From positions 2,596,602 to 2,660,601 of the forward strand of contig NZ_CH724156.1 of NCBI RefSeq assembly GCF_000152625.1: a stretch of 64,000 bases of DNA, read 5' to 3'. The translations under genes were made by a program, and so were the position numbers. The first letter of the stretch is position 1. Every line of letters starts with the position of its first letter. Under the pieces are notes generated by a model. It searched no databases and was not told the DNA's origin. It was given only the letters and a program-made list of their open reading frames with translations. Source of the stretch: Roseovarius nubinhibens ISM. GTDB lineage: Bacteria > Pseudomonadota > Alphaproteobacteria > Rhodobacterales > Rhodobacteraceae. Positions 42,486 through 51,962 of this stretch are shown here, piece after piece.

Positions 42486-43067
42486 TTGGAAGGTCAGGAA
42501 CTGAAGGACGGCAAGGCGCGGGTCAGGCTCCATCTGATCGAGCCTTTGGTGAGCGGAGGCATGATGCGCAAGCGCGGTCAGAAGGTCGAGGAGCATGAGC
42601 GCTTCCTGTCGAGCCTCGAGGCGCGGCTGGCCTATATGGCGACAGACCGGTTGCAGGCCTTGGCCGAGGTGGTCGAGCGCTATGCCGGTGGGCCGCAGAA
42701 GAACATCTGGCCTGCCGAGGTGTCGATCATGAACTGGGCGCGGCGTCTGCAGGAGGCCCCGGCCAGCGAGAGCCGCCTGGTGCGCTCCTATCTGCAGTCC
42801 GGTGCGGGCGAGGCTGCGAAGTCCGGCGGCTATCTGGTTGAGCTCTTCAGCTATCTCAAGCGCTTCGGCATGCCGCCGAATGACTTCGCCATGAAGGAGA
42901 TCCGGGACCGCTCGGAAGCGAACCAGCGCAAGCGGTCGCAGATCCAGCGGGAGCGCGAGGCGGGGCGGGCGAGCCCGAGCGATCTGGACTGGTTGCAGCG
43001 CTACATGGAGGCGCGGCGACGCTGCCTCGACATCATCAAGGCCAAAGAGCAGAGGACAGCAGCATGA
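42486..43067 (+). CDS. Hypothetical phage protein
   Basis: 193 residues starting at TTG 42486, chosen because AGAGGGGGAAG sits 6-8 bp upstream; no ATG is available before residue 26. Rich in Arg, Glu and Ala, mostly helical (FLSSLEARLAYMATDRLQAL; QRKRSQIQREREAGRAS). No family recognised; position suggests a middle gene linked to replication or recombination. It overlaps the next gene by 4 bp. Confidence 0.65.
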   Translation: MEGQELKDGKARVRLHLIEPLVSGGMMRKRGQKVEEHERFLSSLEARLAYMATDRLQALAEVVERYAGGPQKNIWPAEVSIMNWARRLQEAPASESRLVRSYLQSGAGEAAKSGGYLVELFSYLKRFGMPPNDFAMKEIRDRSEANQRKRSQIQREREAGRASPSDLDWLQRYMEARRRCLDIIKAKEQRTAA

Positions 43068-43804
43068 GCGTGATTGAAGATATCTGGGCGCGGATGGAAG
43101 AGCAGGCGGAGCGGCAGGCGGCGGAGGTGGCGCGGCTCGATGCGGTGCGGGCGAAGGGCTATGTCCCGTCCGAGGTGGGGCCCGAGATCCCGGAGGCGCC
43201 GGCGCGGGGCCCGGTGCGGATGGTGGAGATGATGGCCTCCTATCCGAAGGGCGACGATGGCTTTGAGGTGAAGCCTTCCGGGTTCATGGGGCGCAAGACG
43301 CTGCAGCGGGCGGACAGCTTTGACGTGATGGCGGCGAAGGCGGCGCGTCACAAGAAGCCCGCGCCGTTCAGCCCGTCGCAGGTGGCGATGGGGCGCTTCT
43401 ATCGCGACCTGGTCGAGAAGCATGCGAGTGCGGGGATGAAGTGCTCGTCTATGGAAAGCCTGTCGCAACGCGGCTCGGGCAGTGATGGCGGCGGGTATAT
43501 GGATGCGGTGCTGCGGGACAGCGCGCGAATCGCGGCGCTGCACAATCGGATAGGCGATGGCTCGGCGCTGGTTGTGCGGCGCATTCGGCCTTCGGCCCGT
43601 GGCTCACGGGTCAGCATCACGGATCGGCGTCTGATCGACATCATCTGTCTGGAAGAGGGCACGATGAGTGATGTTCTGCGCGCCCATGGTTGGTCCGTGA
43701 AGTCCGATCATATCAAGGCGCTGACGCAGGCGTTGCGCGAGGCGCTCGATCGCATGATGGGGCCGGTATCGCGCACGAACTTCTCGGCTGTGCATTTTAG
43801 ATAG
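43064..43804 (+). CDS. Hypothetical phage protein, last gene before the late module
   Basis: 246 residues. The N-terminus is a charged helix (WARMEEQAERQAAEVARLDA), the middle FSPSQVAMGRFYRDLVEKHA and the C-terminus RLIDIICLEEGTMSDVLRAH with WSVKSDHIKALTQALREALD. The C-terminal part could hold an HTH-like fold, and its location where late regulators often lie makes that role possible, but this is inference. A terminator follows. Confidence 0.65.
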   Translation: MSVIEDIWARMEEQAERQAAEVARLDAVRAKGYVPSEVGPEIPEAPARGPVRMVEMMASYPKGDDGFEVKPSGFMGRKTLQRADSFDVMAAKAARHKKPAPFSPSQVAMGRFYRDLVEKHASAGMKCSSMESLSQRGSGSDGGGYMDAVLRDSARIAALHNRIGDGSALVVRRIRPSARGSRVSITDRRLIDIICLEEGTMSDVLRAHGWSVKSDHIKALTQALREALDRMMGPVSRTNFSAVHFR

Positions 43805-43885
43805 GACGAGATTCCGGCAGCATCGAAATAAAAATATTTGACGGAAGGTTCATCAGCGGCCTATCTCTTGCTCAACATCTACAAA

Positions 43886-43920
43886 GGCGCCCTCGGGAAA
43901 CCGAAGGGCGTCTTTCTCTT
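43886..43920 (+). terminator. Terminator between early/middle and late modules
   Basis: GCGCCCTCGG-GAAA-CCGAAGGGCG forms a GAAA-tetraloop hairpin with one bulge, followed by TCTTTCTCTTT. It lies 82 bp after the last middle gene and before the HNH/terminase genes. Confidence 0.65.
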
Positions 43921-43947
43921 TCCCCTACGCAAAATCACAGGTGTGCG

Positions 43948-44346
43948 ATGGCGATCCGCAAGGTCTGCTGCCGACCGGGCTGCGATGATCTATCCATCGA
44001 TGGTGGCGCGCATTGTCATCGGCATGAGCAGGAGCGGTTAGACAAACAGGCTGCTCGACGTGCGCGGGCAAAGCTCGGTCGCGAGGCTCAGGCAGGCATC
44101 GAGCTGTATGCCACCCGTGCTTGGAAAGATGGCCGGCGTGCCTTCCTCGCTCGGCAAGTCACTTGCTGCGATTGTGGAGAGCTGGGCCTCGTGGTTGAGG
44201 CCACCGAGGTTGACCATATCGAGCCGCATCGCGGTGACCGGGCGAAATTCTTCGATCGAACCAATTGGCAGGCGCTCTGCAAGCCCTGCCATTCCAGAAA
44301 GACGGCCCGCGAGGTCTGGCACGGGGGGGCTATCCGAAAATCATAG
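43948..44346 (+). CDS. HNH endonuclease next to terminase
   Basis: 132 residues. Zinc-ribbon cysteines (CCRPGC near the start; CCDCGEL; CKPCH) frame the HNH core VDHIEPHRGDR ... NWQALCKPCHSRKT, with catalytic His in DHIEPH. HNH proteins beside HK97-type terminases are needed for specific cleavage at packaging. The position just before terS fits. No ribosome-binding site stronger than an AGGTG at 43940 is seen. Confidence 0.9.
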   Translation: MAIRKVCCRPGCDDLSIDGGAHCHRHEQERLDKQAARRARAKLGREAQAGIELYATRAWKDGRRAFLARQVTCCDCGELGLVVEATEVDHIEPHRGDRAKFFDRTNWQALCKPCHSRKTAREVWHGGAIRKS

Positions 44347-44445
44347 CCTTTTGCCTCGGACCGGCGTGGGGACCAGTCTTTTCGCACCGGTCGAATTGGA
44401 GAAAAAAGCCCATAGTTTTAAGGGCATGAAAGGACTTGATGAGCG

Positions 44446-44901
44446 ATGAAAGGCGCGAAACCCACACCGGCGGGCAATGTAATCCCGATGAAAGGCGACG
44501 GTGCGCGCCCTACGCTGGAAGCCCCGGGCATGTTGACCGAGCTTGGGCGCGAGGTTTGGGAAGAGCTCGCACCGGCGCTCGCTCGTATGTCGCGGCTTGA
44601 ACCGCACTATCGCTATCAGTTTGCGAGCTACTGTGAGGCGGTGGCGAATTTCATTCGGGCCACCAATGACATCGAGCTCGAAGGGGCGTGGTACGAGGTG
44701 AAGACCCGCAATGGGCTTCAGAAGAAAAAGACTGCCGCCTGGGGAGCGCAGCAGGAAGCGATGAACCAGATGCGGCGCGACTCGGCGCTGTTCGGCCTCA
44801 CCCCGGTTGATGAATCGCGTGTGGGGTCGGACGGCCAAGGCGATCTCTTTGATAAGTTGATGCGCCAGCTCAAGGGCAAGTCTGCTGATGGATCCGATTG
44901 A
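44446..44901 (+). CDS. Terminase small subunit, P27 family
   Basis: 151 residues. The pattern TPAGNVIPMKGDG, then APGMLTELGREVWEELAPAL and the central helical YQFASYCEAVANFIRA, with NQMRRDSALFGLTPVDESRV near the end, is that of phage P27 small terminases. It recognises phage DNA and presents it to the large subunit. It overlaps terL by 14 bp. Confidence 0.9.
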   Translation: MKGAKPTPAGNVIPMKGDGARPTLEAPGMLTELGREVWEELAPALARMSRLEPHYRYQFASYCEAVANFIRATNDIELEGAWYEVKTRNGLQKKKTAAWGAQQEAMNQMRRDSALFGLTPVDESRVGSDGQGDLFDKLMRQLKGKSADGSD

Positions 44902-46555
44902 TCACCCTGTCAGCCAGTATGCTGTCGAGGTTGTCGAGGGGAATGTGGTCGCAGGCGAGATGGTGCGGTTGGCTTGCGAGCGCCATCTGCTCGATCTCGA
45001 GACGGCCGGCGAACGCGGGTTCTATTTCGACTGTGAGGCAGCATCGACGATCTGCAATTTCGCGGGGATGCTGCACCACACGCAAGGCCCGTTGGCTGGC
45101 CAGCCGATGACCTTACAGCCGTGGCAGGTGTTTCGGCATGGTTCGGTTTTCGGCTGGAAACAAAGCGAGTCGGGGCTTCGCCGCTTTCGCGACACCTATC
45201 ACCAGGTGGGGAAGAAAAACGGCAAGACCACCGACACCGCAGTGCCGATGCTCTTTACTCAGCTCTTCGACGGGGAAGCGGCACCCGAAGGCTATTGCGC
45301 CGCCACGACACGGGATCAGGCGGGGCTTCTGTTCAAAGGGCTAAAGCGGATTATCAAACGCTCGCCGTTTTTGCCGCATTTTATGGAGGCTCATCGGCAC
45401 ATCATCGAGACGGGCAAGACGGATGGCTCGATCCTCTGCCTGTCGCGGGATGGCAATTCCTCGGACGGGATCAACCCGAGCTTTTTGGCCCGTGATGAGA
45501 TGCACCGTTGGACCGATCGGGAGCTGGCCGAGACCATCGTGGAATCGATGATCGCGCGATCGCAGCCCATCGATTGGGTGATCACGACGGCTGGACAAAA
45601 CCGAAAGAGCCTTTGCGGCGAGCTGCGCGACTATGCTGAAAGCGTGCTGCGCGGCAAGGTCGAGGATGACGCTTTCTTCGCCTATGTGGCTGAGCCACCT
45701 GCTGATGCAGATCCTCTCGATCCGGAAGCCTGGGCGATGGGCAATCCGAACCTTGGGGTGAGCAAGCCGCTCGCGCAGGTGCGGAAGGCTGCGGAAAAAG
45801 CCTCGATCATTGCGGGGCAGATGCCGAACTTCAAACGGTTCCACATGAACCTTTGGACGGAGGGTGCTGAGGCATGGATCGAACAGGCGGCTTGGGATCG
45901 GGGCTTGGCCGTGGCGCCTTTCAAGCCAAGCGATCTATTTGGCCGCAAGGCTTGGGTCGGGCTCGATTTGTCGAACAAGGTCGACACGACTGCTATCGCC
46001 ATGGCGGTGCCGATCGAAGAGAAGATTTATGTCTGGGTATGGACCTTCCTGCCCTCGGGCGAGGCTGGCTTTATCAAGCGGGCGCAGACCGAGAAGCGCG
46101 AATACGTTGCTTGGCGCGATCAGGGGTGGCTCGAGGTCCATCATGGCGGGGTGATTGACGAGGGACAGATCGTCAATCGGCTCGCTTGGATCCGGGAAAA
46201 GTTCGATCTTCAGGAGGTGGCCTTCGATCCCTGGGGGATGAAAGACCTCGCGAACACGCTCGACGGGATGCGGTTTCCGATGGTCGAACACCGTCAGGGC
46301 TTTGCCAGCATGTCGGGGCCCATGAAACGGGTCGAGGAGCGGGTGGCGCAAAACAGATTGCGACATGCCGGCAACCCGGTGCTGGCCTGGCAGGTGGGCA
46401 ATGTCCATCGGGATGAGGATGCGGCTGAGAACATCAAGCCGAACAAGAAGAAGAGCCAAGGCCGCATCGATGCGGCGGTGGCAATGATCATGGCTGTCGG
46501 ACGCGCGACGGCAAACGAAACCAAGAAGAAGCGGTCGGAGGTTGGATCGATATGA
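44888..46555 (+). CDS. Terminase large subunit
   Basis: 555 residues. ATPase part: Walker A variant KKNGKTTDT (about 109-117) and the Walker B region FLARDEMHRW (about 198-207). Nuclease part: GLDLSNKVDTTAIAM and EVAFDPWGMKDLANTL with acidic residues. Family Terminase_1, as in HK97-type phages. It packages DNA into the prohead and cuts it. It overlaps terS by 14 bp and the portal gene by 4 bp. Confidence 0.94.
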   Translation: MDPIDHPVSQYAVEVVEGNVVAGEMVRLACERHLLDLETAGERGFYFDCEAASTICNFAGMLHHTQGPLAGQPMTLQPWQVFRHGSVFGWKQSESGLRRFRDTYHQVGKKNGKTTDTAVPMLFTQLFDGEAAPEGYCAATTRDQAGLLFKGLKRIIKRSPFLPHFMEAHRHIIETGKTDGSILCLSRDGNSSDGINPSFLARDEMHRWTDRELAETIVESMIARSQPIDWVITTAGQNRKSLCGELRDYAESVLRGKVEDDAFFAYVAEPPADADPLDPEAWAMGNPNLGVSKPLAQVRKAAEKASIIAGQMPNFKRFHMNLWTEGAEAWIEQAAWDRGLAVAPFKPSDLFGRKAWVGLDLSNKVDTTAIAMAVPIEEKIYVWVWTFLPSGEAGFIKRAQTEKREYVAWRDQGWLEVHHGGVIDEGQIVNRLAWIREKFDLQEVAFDPWGMKDLANTLDGMRFPMVEHRQGFASMSGPMKRVEERVAQNRLRHAGNPVLAWQVGNVHRDEDAAENIKPNKKKSQGRIDAAVAMIMAVGRATANETKKKRSEVGSI

Positions 46556-47829
46556 GCTTGCTGGATCGCATCATAGGCCGTGGGGGCGCGAAGAGCGCCG
46601 CGCGGGTCGAGCCGCCTGTCGTGGCGGCCGCGTCTGGGGAAAGCGGGACCATGTCACCAGATCCATGGCTGGGCCAGTGGATCGGCGGATCGCAAAGCCG
46701 GGTCAAAACCTTGCCGCGCGTCACCCCTGAACTCGCGCAGCGTCACGCGACAGTCTTCGCCTGTGCCAATATCATCGCAGGTGACCTGTCGAAGCTGCCG
46801 ATGCATGTCATGCAGAAAGACAAGACAACGGGCCGTTTGGTGCGCGTGACCGAGCATGCGCTGGACTATCTGCTCAATGTGGAAAGCACATTTGGCGTAC
46901 CGGCTATCGGGACACGGTTCTGCCTGGTTTACTCCTTTGCGCTGCGCGGCAATGCCCATGCTTATGCGCCGCGGGATGGGGCGGGCCAGCCGCTCTTCTT
47001 CGAGTATATCCACAACGATCGGTGCCATATTCTCCGGGATGGCCGGGCGCGGTTCTATGATTTCGAGGACGGGGCAGGGGTATCTCGCCGAGTGCCGGCG
47101 AGATCGATGGTGCATCTGCGTTATCTGGCAACCGATGGCTGGACCGGGCGCAGCCCTCTCAGCGTGGCAGCCGAGTCGGTTGGGCTCGCGCTGGCTGGGC
47201 AGGAGGCGGCAGCGCGGACAGCCTCGGGCACTCAGTTGCGCGGCTATGTGAAGTTGGAAGACAATTTCGAGAATGAGGAAGCTGCGACACGCGGCATAAA
47301 GCGCATTCGGGCCATGATGCGGGATCCGGACGCTGAAGGATGGCCGGTAATCGGTCCTAATGATGATATCGAAACGCTGGATATTTCCGCCGCTGATCAA
47401 GAGCTGCTCGCCAGTCGGAAATTTGACCGCGAGCAATTGGCGGCCATGTATCGAATGCCACCGTCCAAGCTTCAGATGCTTGAGTATGGCGTGAAGGCAA
47501 ATGGCCAGCAGCAGGCCATCGACTACAAGACAGACTGCCTCACCCACTGGGGCAAGCCGGTCGAGGATTACATGGAGATCGGACTGCTGACGCGGGCCGA
47601 ACGCGAGCGGGGTATTCACCTGGTGCATGATTACGATGCCCTCATGGAGGCGACCATGAAGGAGCGCTATGAGGCCACCGCCAAAGCCGTGGGCGGGCCG
47701 TGGCTCACGGTCAATGAAAACCGCATCGCCGAGGGGCGCGAGCCGATCGACGGCGGCGATGTTCTCTATCCACCGTCGAACATGACGCGCGACGATACGG
47801 CCAAACCCAAAGAGGGGGACGACGAATGA
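46552..47829 (+). CDS. Portal protein, HK97 family
   Basis: 425 residues. Patterns TVFACANIIAGDLSKLPMHV, GRSPLSVAAESVGLALAGQE and PPSKLQMLEYGVKANGQQQA are those of HK97-type portals. It forms the dodecameric ring at one capsid vertex through which DNA passes. Start overlaps terL and end overlaps the protease gene, both by 4 bp. Confidence 0.94.
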   Translation: MSLLDRIIGRGGAKSAARVEPPVVAAASGESGTMSPDPWLGQWIGGSQSRVKTLPRVTPELAQRHATVFACANIIAGDLSKLPMHVMQKDKTTGRLVRVTEHALDYLLNVESTFGVPAIGTRFCLVYSFALRGNAHAYAPRDGAGQPLFFEYIHNDRCHILRDGRARFYDFEDGAGVSRRVPARSMVHLRYLATDGWTGRSPLSVAAESVGLALAGQEAAARTASGTQLRGYVKLEDNFENEEAATRGIKRIRAMMRDPDAEGWPVIGPNDDIETLDISAADQELLASRKFDREQLAAMYRMPPSKLQMLEYGVKANGQQQAIDYKTDCLTHWGKPVEDYMEIGLLTRAERERGIHLVHDYDALMEATMKERYEATAKAVGGPWLTVNENRIAEGREPIDGGDVLYPPSNMTRDDTAKPKEGDDE

Positions 47830-48785
47830 CCCATAATTTGAACGCGGCACCATTCATGGCGTCGAGCATCGGCGCGCATCTGGGCGGCCAGATCATGGCG
47901 CTTGATTTTGAGCGCGGCCATCTTCTGTTGTCTGAGGTGTGGCCGGATCGCTCGACTGATCCGGCGGCAGGCCCCGTGATGGCCGGTGGCCCGGTGGAAA
48001 TCCGGCGTGGCGAGCGCTTTGCTGTCTCGCGCCGTGTTGCTGTGATGCCCATTCGGGGCATTCTCACACCGGATTCGGAGGTGCTCGAGCGGTATTTCGG
48101 CTGGGCTACCTATCAAGGCATAGAGGCCGCTTGCGCCGAGATCGCAGCAAATGAGGATGTTTCTGCCGCTGTTCTCGACGTCAACAGTCCCGGCGGCATG
48201 GTGATGGGGCTCGAAGGCGCGGCGCAAGCCGTGGCCGCGCTGGCTGCGATCAAGCCGGTGCATGTTCTGGTCAATCCGATGGCGGCTTCGGCGGCCTATT
48301 TCATTGCCTCGCAAGCCAGCGACATCACGATGATCCCGGGCAGCGAACTTGGCAGCATTGGTACCATGCGCAGCTCGGTATGGCCGGTGAAGCCCGACAA
48401 TTGGGGCGATCAATGGGGCGTGCATCTTTCCTCGCATGCTCGCGCCAAGAACCCGAACCCGACCAGTGAAACGGGCCTTGCCGAAATTCAGCGCAGCCTC
48501 GATGAGGCAGAGGCGGCCTTTCTCGATGCGGTAGCGACGGGGCGCGGCCTCGATCGTGCGGGGCTCCCCAAGCATCTTTCGGTGACCGATGATGAAGCCG
48601 ATGGCGGAGCAATGTATCGCACCGACCAGGCGCTGGCGCGCAATCTGGCCGACGGCGCCGAGACGCGTGCGGCCTTCTATGAGCGAGTGCTGTCCGCCTA
48701 TGCGGGTCAACCCGGCGCGACTGGCGCGCGGGCTCTGAGCGCGTCGGCGCGGGCCCGGCTGGCGCTCGCAATCTCCAACACCTGA
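47826..48785 (+). CDS. S49/SppA-type head maturation protease
   Basis: 319 residues. AVLDVNSPGGMVMGLEGAAQ and NPMAASAAYFIASQA (nucleophile Ser155) are S49 peptidase signatures. It would cleave the scaffolding delta domain of the capsid protein during head assembly. Located between portal and capsid genes, the usual place. The 3' region is followed by about 100 bp with a GGCCGC/GCGGCC hairpin before the capsid gene. Confidence 0.92.
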   Translation: MTHNLNAAPFMASSIGAHLGGQIMALDFERGHLLLSEVWPDRSTDPAAGPVMAGGPVEIRRGERFAVSRRVAVMPIRGILTPDSEVLERYFGWATYQGIEAACAEIAANEDVSAAVLDVNSPGGMVMGLEGAAQAVAALAAIKPVHVLVNPMAASAAYFIASQASDITMIPGSELGSIGTMRSSVWPVKPDNWGDQWGVHLSSHARAKNPNPTSETGLAEIQRSLDEAEAAFLDAVATGRGLDRAGLPKHLSVTDDEADGGAMYRTDQALARNLADGAETRAAFYERVLSAYAGQPGATGARALSASARARLALAISNT

Positions 48786-48893
48786 ATTTCACGCGGGGCA
48801 ACCCGAGTGCGACCAGCCCGGCCGGCCATGCTGGCGGGGTGTTTACCCGTGGGCCGCGTGAAGCGGCCACCACCCTTCAAAGAGGATACAGCC

Positions 48894-50210
48894 ATGAAGG
48901 ACATCAACGATCTGCGCCAGGCGCGCAGCGCGGCGGCCACGGCCATGAAGGCGGCAGCCGCAAAGCTCACCGAACTCGATGAGGCCGACACGCCCGACGA
49001 GGCAGCGATTGCCACGGCGCAGGGTGAGTTCGACACCGCTGAGGCGGATTTCAAAAAGGCCGATGGGGCCCTGAGGCGCGCCGAAAGCGTCGAGGCCGCG
49101 CAGGCAGCCGCTGCGCGTGGGGGTGATGAGGCCACCGGTGGCGGCACGTCCTCGCCGATCACCGCTGCGGCGCGTCCGCAGTCCGAGGCAGATAAGGCCA
49201 TGGGCGTTGGCTTCATCGTGGGGGCTCTGGCCATTCACAAGGGCGATCGTGCGGGCGCTGCCGGCTATCTGGATCAAGAAGGCCATTCCGGCATTTCCGC
49301 CGTGCTCTCGGGCGCGACCGCGAGCGCTGGCGGCGTGACCATTCCGCAACCGCTGGCCCAAGAGGTTATCGACCTGCTGCGGCCCAAGGTGGTGGTGCGC
49401 AAGGCGGGCGCGCAACCCTCGCCGATCCCTGCGGGCAAGATGCGTCATGCGCGTTTGGCCAGCGGTGCGACTGCGGGTTATGGCACGGAGGCAGCGGCCA
49501 TCGTTGAATCGGAGCCGAGCTTCGACAATGTCGATATGGCGTTCAAAAAGCTGACGGCACTGGTGCCGATCTCGAATGATCTGCTGCGCCAATCGGCCGT
49601 CGCCATGGCGCGTGTCGTGCGCAATGACGTGGTCATGCAGATGGCGGCGCGCGAAGACATCGCCTTCCTGCGCAATGACGGCACGAGCGGCACGCCGAAA
49701 GGCCTCAAGAGCTGGTGCCTTGCCCCCAACTGGAAGGTTGAGACCGCGAAAACCGCTGACGCTGTCGAGGCGCTGATCAATTCGTTGGTTAACCTGGTCG
49801 AGGATGCGGATGTTTCGATGATGGCTCCGGGCTGGGCGATGCGTGCCAGCACCAAGAACTTCCTTGCTGGACTGCGTGACGCCAATGGCTATCCGCTCTA
49901 TCCGTCGATCGACAAGACCGGCGAGCTGAAGGGCTACCAGATCTTCACCAGCTCGCAGATCCCGAACAACCTCGGCGCCGGGTCCGACACCGAGATCACC
50001 TTCGCGGATTTCTCGGAGATCATGATCGGTGACGCGTTGAACCTGACCATCGCGACCAGCGACCAGGCGACGTTCGTCAACCAGTCCGGGGATCCGGTGT
50101 CGGCGTTCCAAAACGATCTGACCCTGATGCGCGCCATCAGCGAGCACGACCTCGCGCCGATGCATGACGCGGCGATCTCGGGGGCCACGGTCACCGGCTG
50201 GTCGATCTAA
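48894..50210 (+). CDS. Major capsid protein, HK97 gp5 family
   Basis: 438 residues from ATG 48894, preceded by AGAGGA. The N-terminal 75 residues are an Ala/Glu-rich coiled coil (AAAKLTELDEADTPDEAAIA), the cleavable delta/scaffold domain. The HK97 fold follows from about 115 (SGATASAGGVTIPQPLAQEV, REDIAFLRNDGTSGTPKGL, GYQIFTSSQIP). Self-assembles into the icosahedral head after S49 protease processing. Confidence 0.95.
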   Translation: MKDINDLRQARSAAATAMKAAAAKLTELDEADTPDEAAIATAQGEFDTAEADFKKADGALRRAESVEAAQAAAARGGDEATGGGTSSPITAAARPQSEADKAMGVGFIVGALAIHKGDRAGAAGYLDQEGHSGISAVLSGATASAGGVTIPQPLAQEVIDLLRPKVVVRKAGAQPSPIPAGKMRHARLASGATAGYGTEAAAIVESEPSFDNVDMAFKKLTALVPISNDLLRQSAVAMARVVRNDVVMQMAAREDIAFLRNDGTSGTPKGLKSWCLAPNWKVETAKTADAVEALINSLVNLVEDADVSMMAPGWAMRASTKNFLAGLRDANGYPLYPSIDKTGELKGYQIFTSSQIPNNLGAGSDTEITFADFSEIMIGDALNLTIATSDQATFVNQSGDPVSAFQNDLTLMRAISEHDLAPMHDAAISGATVTGWSI

Positions 50211-50303
50211 GCCGCATTTGAGGCCCGTATCGGACGGGCCCAGAACCAACCGCCGCTCCGGTATTCCGCCGGGGCGGCTTCCCTCATGAGAAAGGATAGC
50301 CCG

Positions 50304-50522
50304 ATGGCTGATAAAGTGACGCTGAAATGCACCCGGACGCACGGGCGCTGGAACAAAAACGATGTCGCCTCCTTCGACCCGGAGAAAGCGAAAACCCTGA
50401 CCGGCGGCAAGAAGCCCGCGTGGGTGCAGTGTGAACCCGATGCTGCTGATGAAGTCGACGATGGCAAGGACGGCAAAGGCGGTTCCGGTGGTGCTGCCAA
50501 AAAAGCAGCTCCGACCGCCTGA
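50304..50522 (+). CDS. Small head-associated hypothetical protein
   Basis: 72 residues from ATG 50304 (GAAAGGA upstream). Short N-terminal VTLKCTRTHGRWNKNDVASF region and a C-terminal Gly/Lys/Asp-rich low-complexity tail. Position between capsid and connector genes is where small head or head-completion proteins lie; no family recognised. Confidence 0.65.
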   Translation: MADKVTLKCTRTHGRWNKNDVASFDPEKAKTLTGGKKPAWVQCEPDAADEVDDGKDGKGGSGGAAKKAAPTA

Positions 50523-50548
50523 TCTAAAAAGCAATTGAGGGGGCGGCA

Positions 50549-51115
50549 ATGAAGGCGCTGGATACTATCACGGCTGCGGTGGTCGTGGCCGATTTCAAGC
50601 GGTCACGTCACATCGAGACAGATGAGACAGCAGACGATGCGCTGCTGGAAGGCCTGTTGGCCGCTGCTCAGGCCGTGGTGGAGACCGGCACCAACCGCCC
50701 CCTTACAGCCCGTTCGGTCGAAATCACGTTTCGTGCCGTTGGCGGATTGCGCTGGTGGTTTCCCTGCGCCCCGGTGGACGCGGTGACCAAGATCGAATGG
50801 CAGGATGGGTCGACATGGGTTGAGCTGCCGCTCGCCGATGTGGCGCTCGAGCAAGGTGATGATGAGCCGCAATTGGTCTTCGCCTCTGGCTTTTGGTCCT
50901 CTGTTTCCGACGGGGCTGCCGTGCGCGTGACTGCCGAGGTCGGAGCGGATGAGGTGCCCCAACCCTTGCGCGAGGCGATCATCCTGATCGCGGGCGATTG
51001 GTATGAGGCAGGGATCAATCCCGACAAGGACAAGCGCGAGATGGTATCGTTTGGCAGTCGCATCCTGATGCGCCAAAGCCGGTATTCCCGCCCAGTCGAA
51101 TGGGCGGCGGCATGA
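50549..51115 (+). CDS. Head-tail connector protein, gp6-like
   Basis: 188 residues, mostly helical at the N-terminus (ADDALLEGLLAAAQAVVETG) with the TNRPL motif and a C-terminal LREAIILIAGDWYEAGINP as in phage gp6-like connector proteins (HK97 gp6/SPP1 gp15). It forms the ring below the portal. GGGGGCGG precedes the ATG. Overlaps the next gene by 4 bp. Confidence 0.85.
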   Translation: MKALDTITAAVVVADFKRSRHIETDETADDALLEGLLAAAQAVVETGTNRPLTARSVEITFRAVGGLRWWFPCAPVDAVTKIEWQDGSTWVELPLADVALEQGDDEPQLVFASGFWSSVSDGAAVRVTAEVGADEVPQPLREAIILIAGDWYEAGINPDKDKREMVSFGSRILMRQSRYSRPVEWAAA

Positions 51116-51441
51116 GCCGAGTGCGGTTTGATCGCCGGATACAGGTCCGCCGCTTCAACTTGGTCGATGATGGGTTCCAGTCGATCGAGGACTATGCGGA
51201 CTACGGTGACCCTATTTGGGCGGCACGCGTGGATATGAACGCATCTGAGAAGGCCGATGCAGGCTGGGTCAACGCCACCTTGGCCACACGTTTCGTGGTC
51301 AAATCCACGTCATTCACGCGCGATCTGACGGCGAAGGATCAAATTGCTTCTGGCGGCCTCGAATACGAGATTATCGGGATTTCTGAGGTCGGGCGGCGTT
51401 ATCAACTGCAGATCGACTGTGTCGCGTTGGCTAAGCAATGA
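51112..51441 (+). CDS. Phage head closure protein (SPP1 gp16-like)
   Basis: 109 residues from ATG 51112 in an ATGA overlap. Beta-rich, with RFDRRIQVRRFNLVDDGFQS and a C-terminal EYEIIGISEVGRRYQLQIDC, the normal pattern of head-tail adaptor family proteins. It plugs the connector after DNA packaging. Part of a tight run with overlapping ends. Confidence 0.85.
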   Translation: MSRVRFDRRIQVRRFNLVDDGFQSIEDYADYGDPIWAARVDMNASEKADAGWVNATLATRFVVKSTSFTRDLTAKDQIASGGLEYEIIGISEVGRRYQLQIDCVALAKQ

Positions 51442-51956
51442 GCGTGTCTTTCAAGATTGAGGGGCTGCGGGATCTCGATGCCCAGCTGGAAAAACTGAGC
51501 AAAAGTGCAGGCAAGGGTGTTCTTCGCCGGACATTGCGAGATGCTGCCGAGCCTTTGGCTGAAAAGGCGCGTGCGATTGTACGCAAGAAAAAAAGAGCGC
51601 TGGAAAAGTCGATCACGATCAGCACCAAGCTGGACGAGCGGCAAGGCCGGATGCATCGGCGCATGTTCCGCGATGACAAGGCTTCGGTCGAAATGTTCGT
51701 GGGCCCGTCATATGAGCTCGGCGACGGTGGCCGGCACGGGCACTTGGTCGAGTTCGGGACCGCGCCGCATATTGTGGGCGGGGTATTCAAAGGCGCGCGG
51801 CATCCCGGTACCGCGCCGCAGCCCTTCATGCGACCCGCTTGGGATGCTGATCAGCAGCAGATGCTTGAGCGGCTGAAAGCCAAGCTATGGGACGAAATTC
51901 AGAAGAGTGTTGCCCGAGCCGAGCGCAAAGCCGCCCGGCGGGCCGCTAAAGGATAA
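51438..51956 (+). CDS. HK97 gp10-family neck/tail protein
   Basis: 172 residues. FKIEGLRDLDAQLEKLSKSA at the start, VGPSYELGDGGRHGHLVEFG in the middle and PFMRPAWDADQQQMLERLKA late are the gp10 pattern. It acts in head-tail joining or as tail completion protein. The C-terminus is a basic helix (ERKAARRAAKG). Confidence 0.88.
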   Translation: MSVSFKIEGLRDLDAQLEKLSKSAGKGVLRRTLRDAAEPLAEKARAIVRKKKRALEKSITISTKLDERQGRMHRRMFRDDKASVEMFVGPSYELGDGGRHGHLVEFGTAPHIVGGVFKGARHPGTAPQPFMRPAWDADQQQMLERLKAKLWDEIQKSVARAERKAARRAAKG

Positions 51957-51962
51957 ACCACA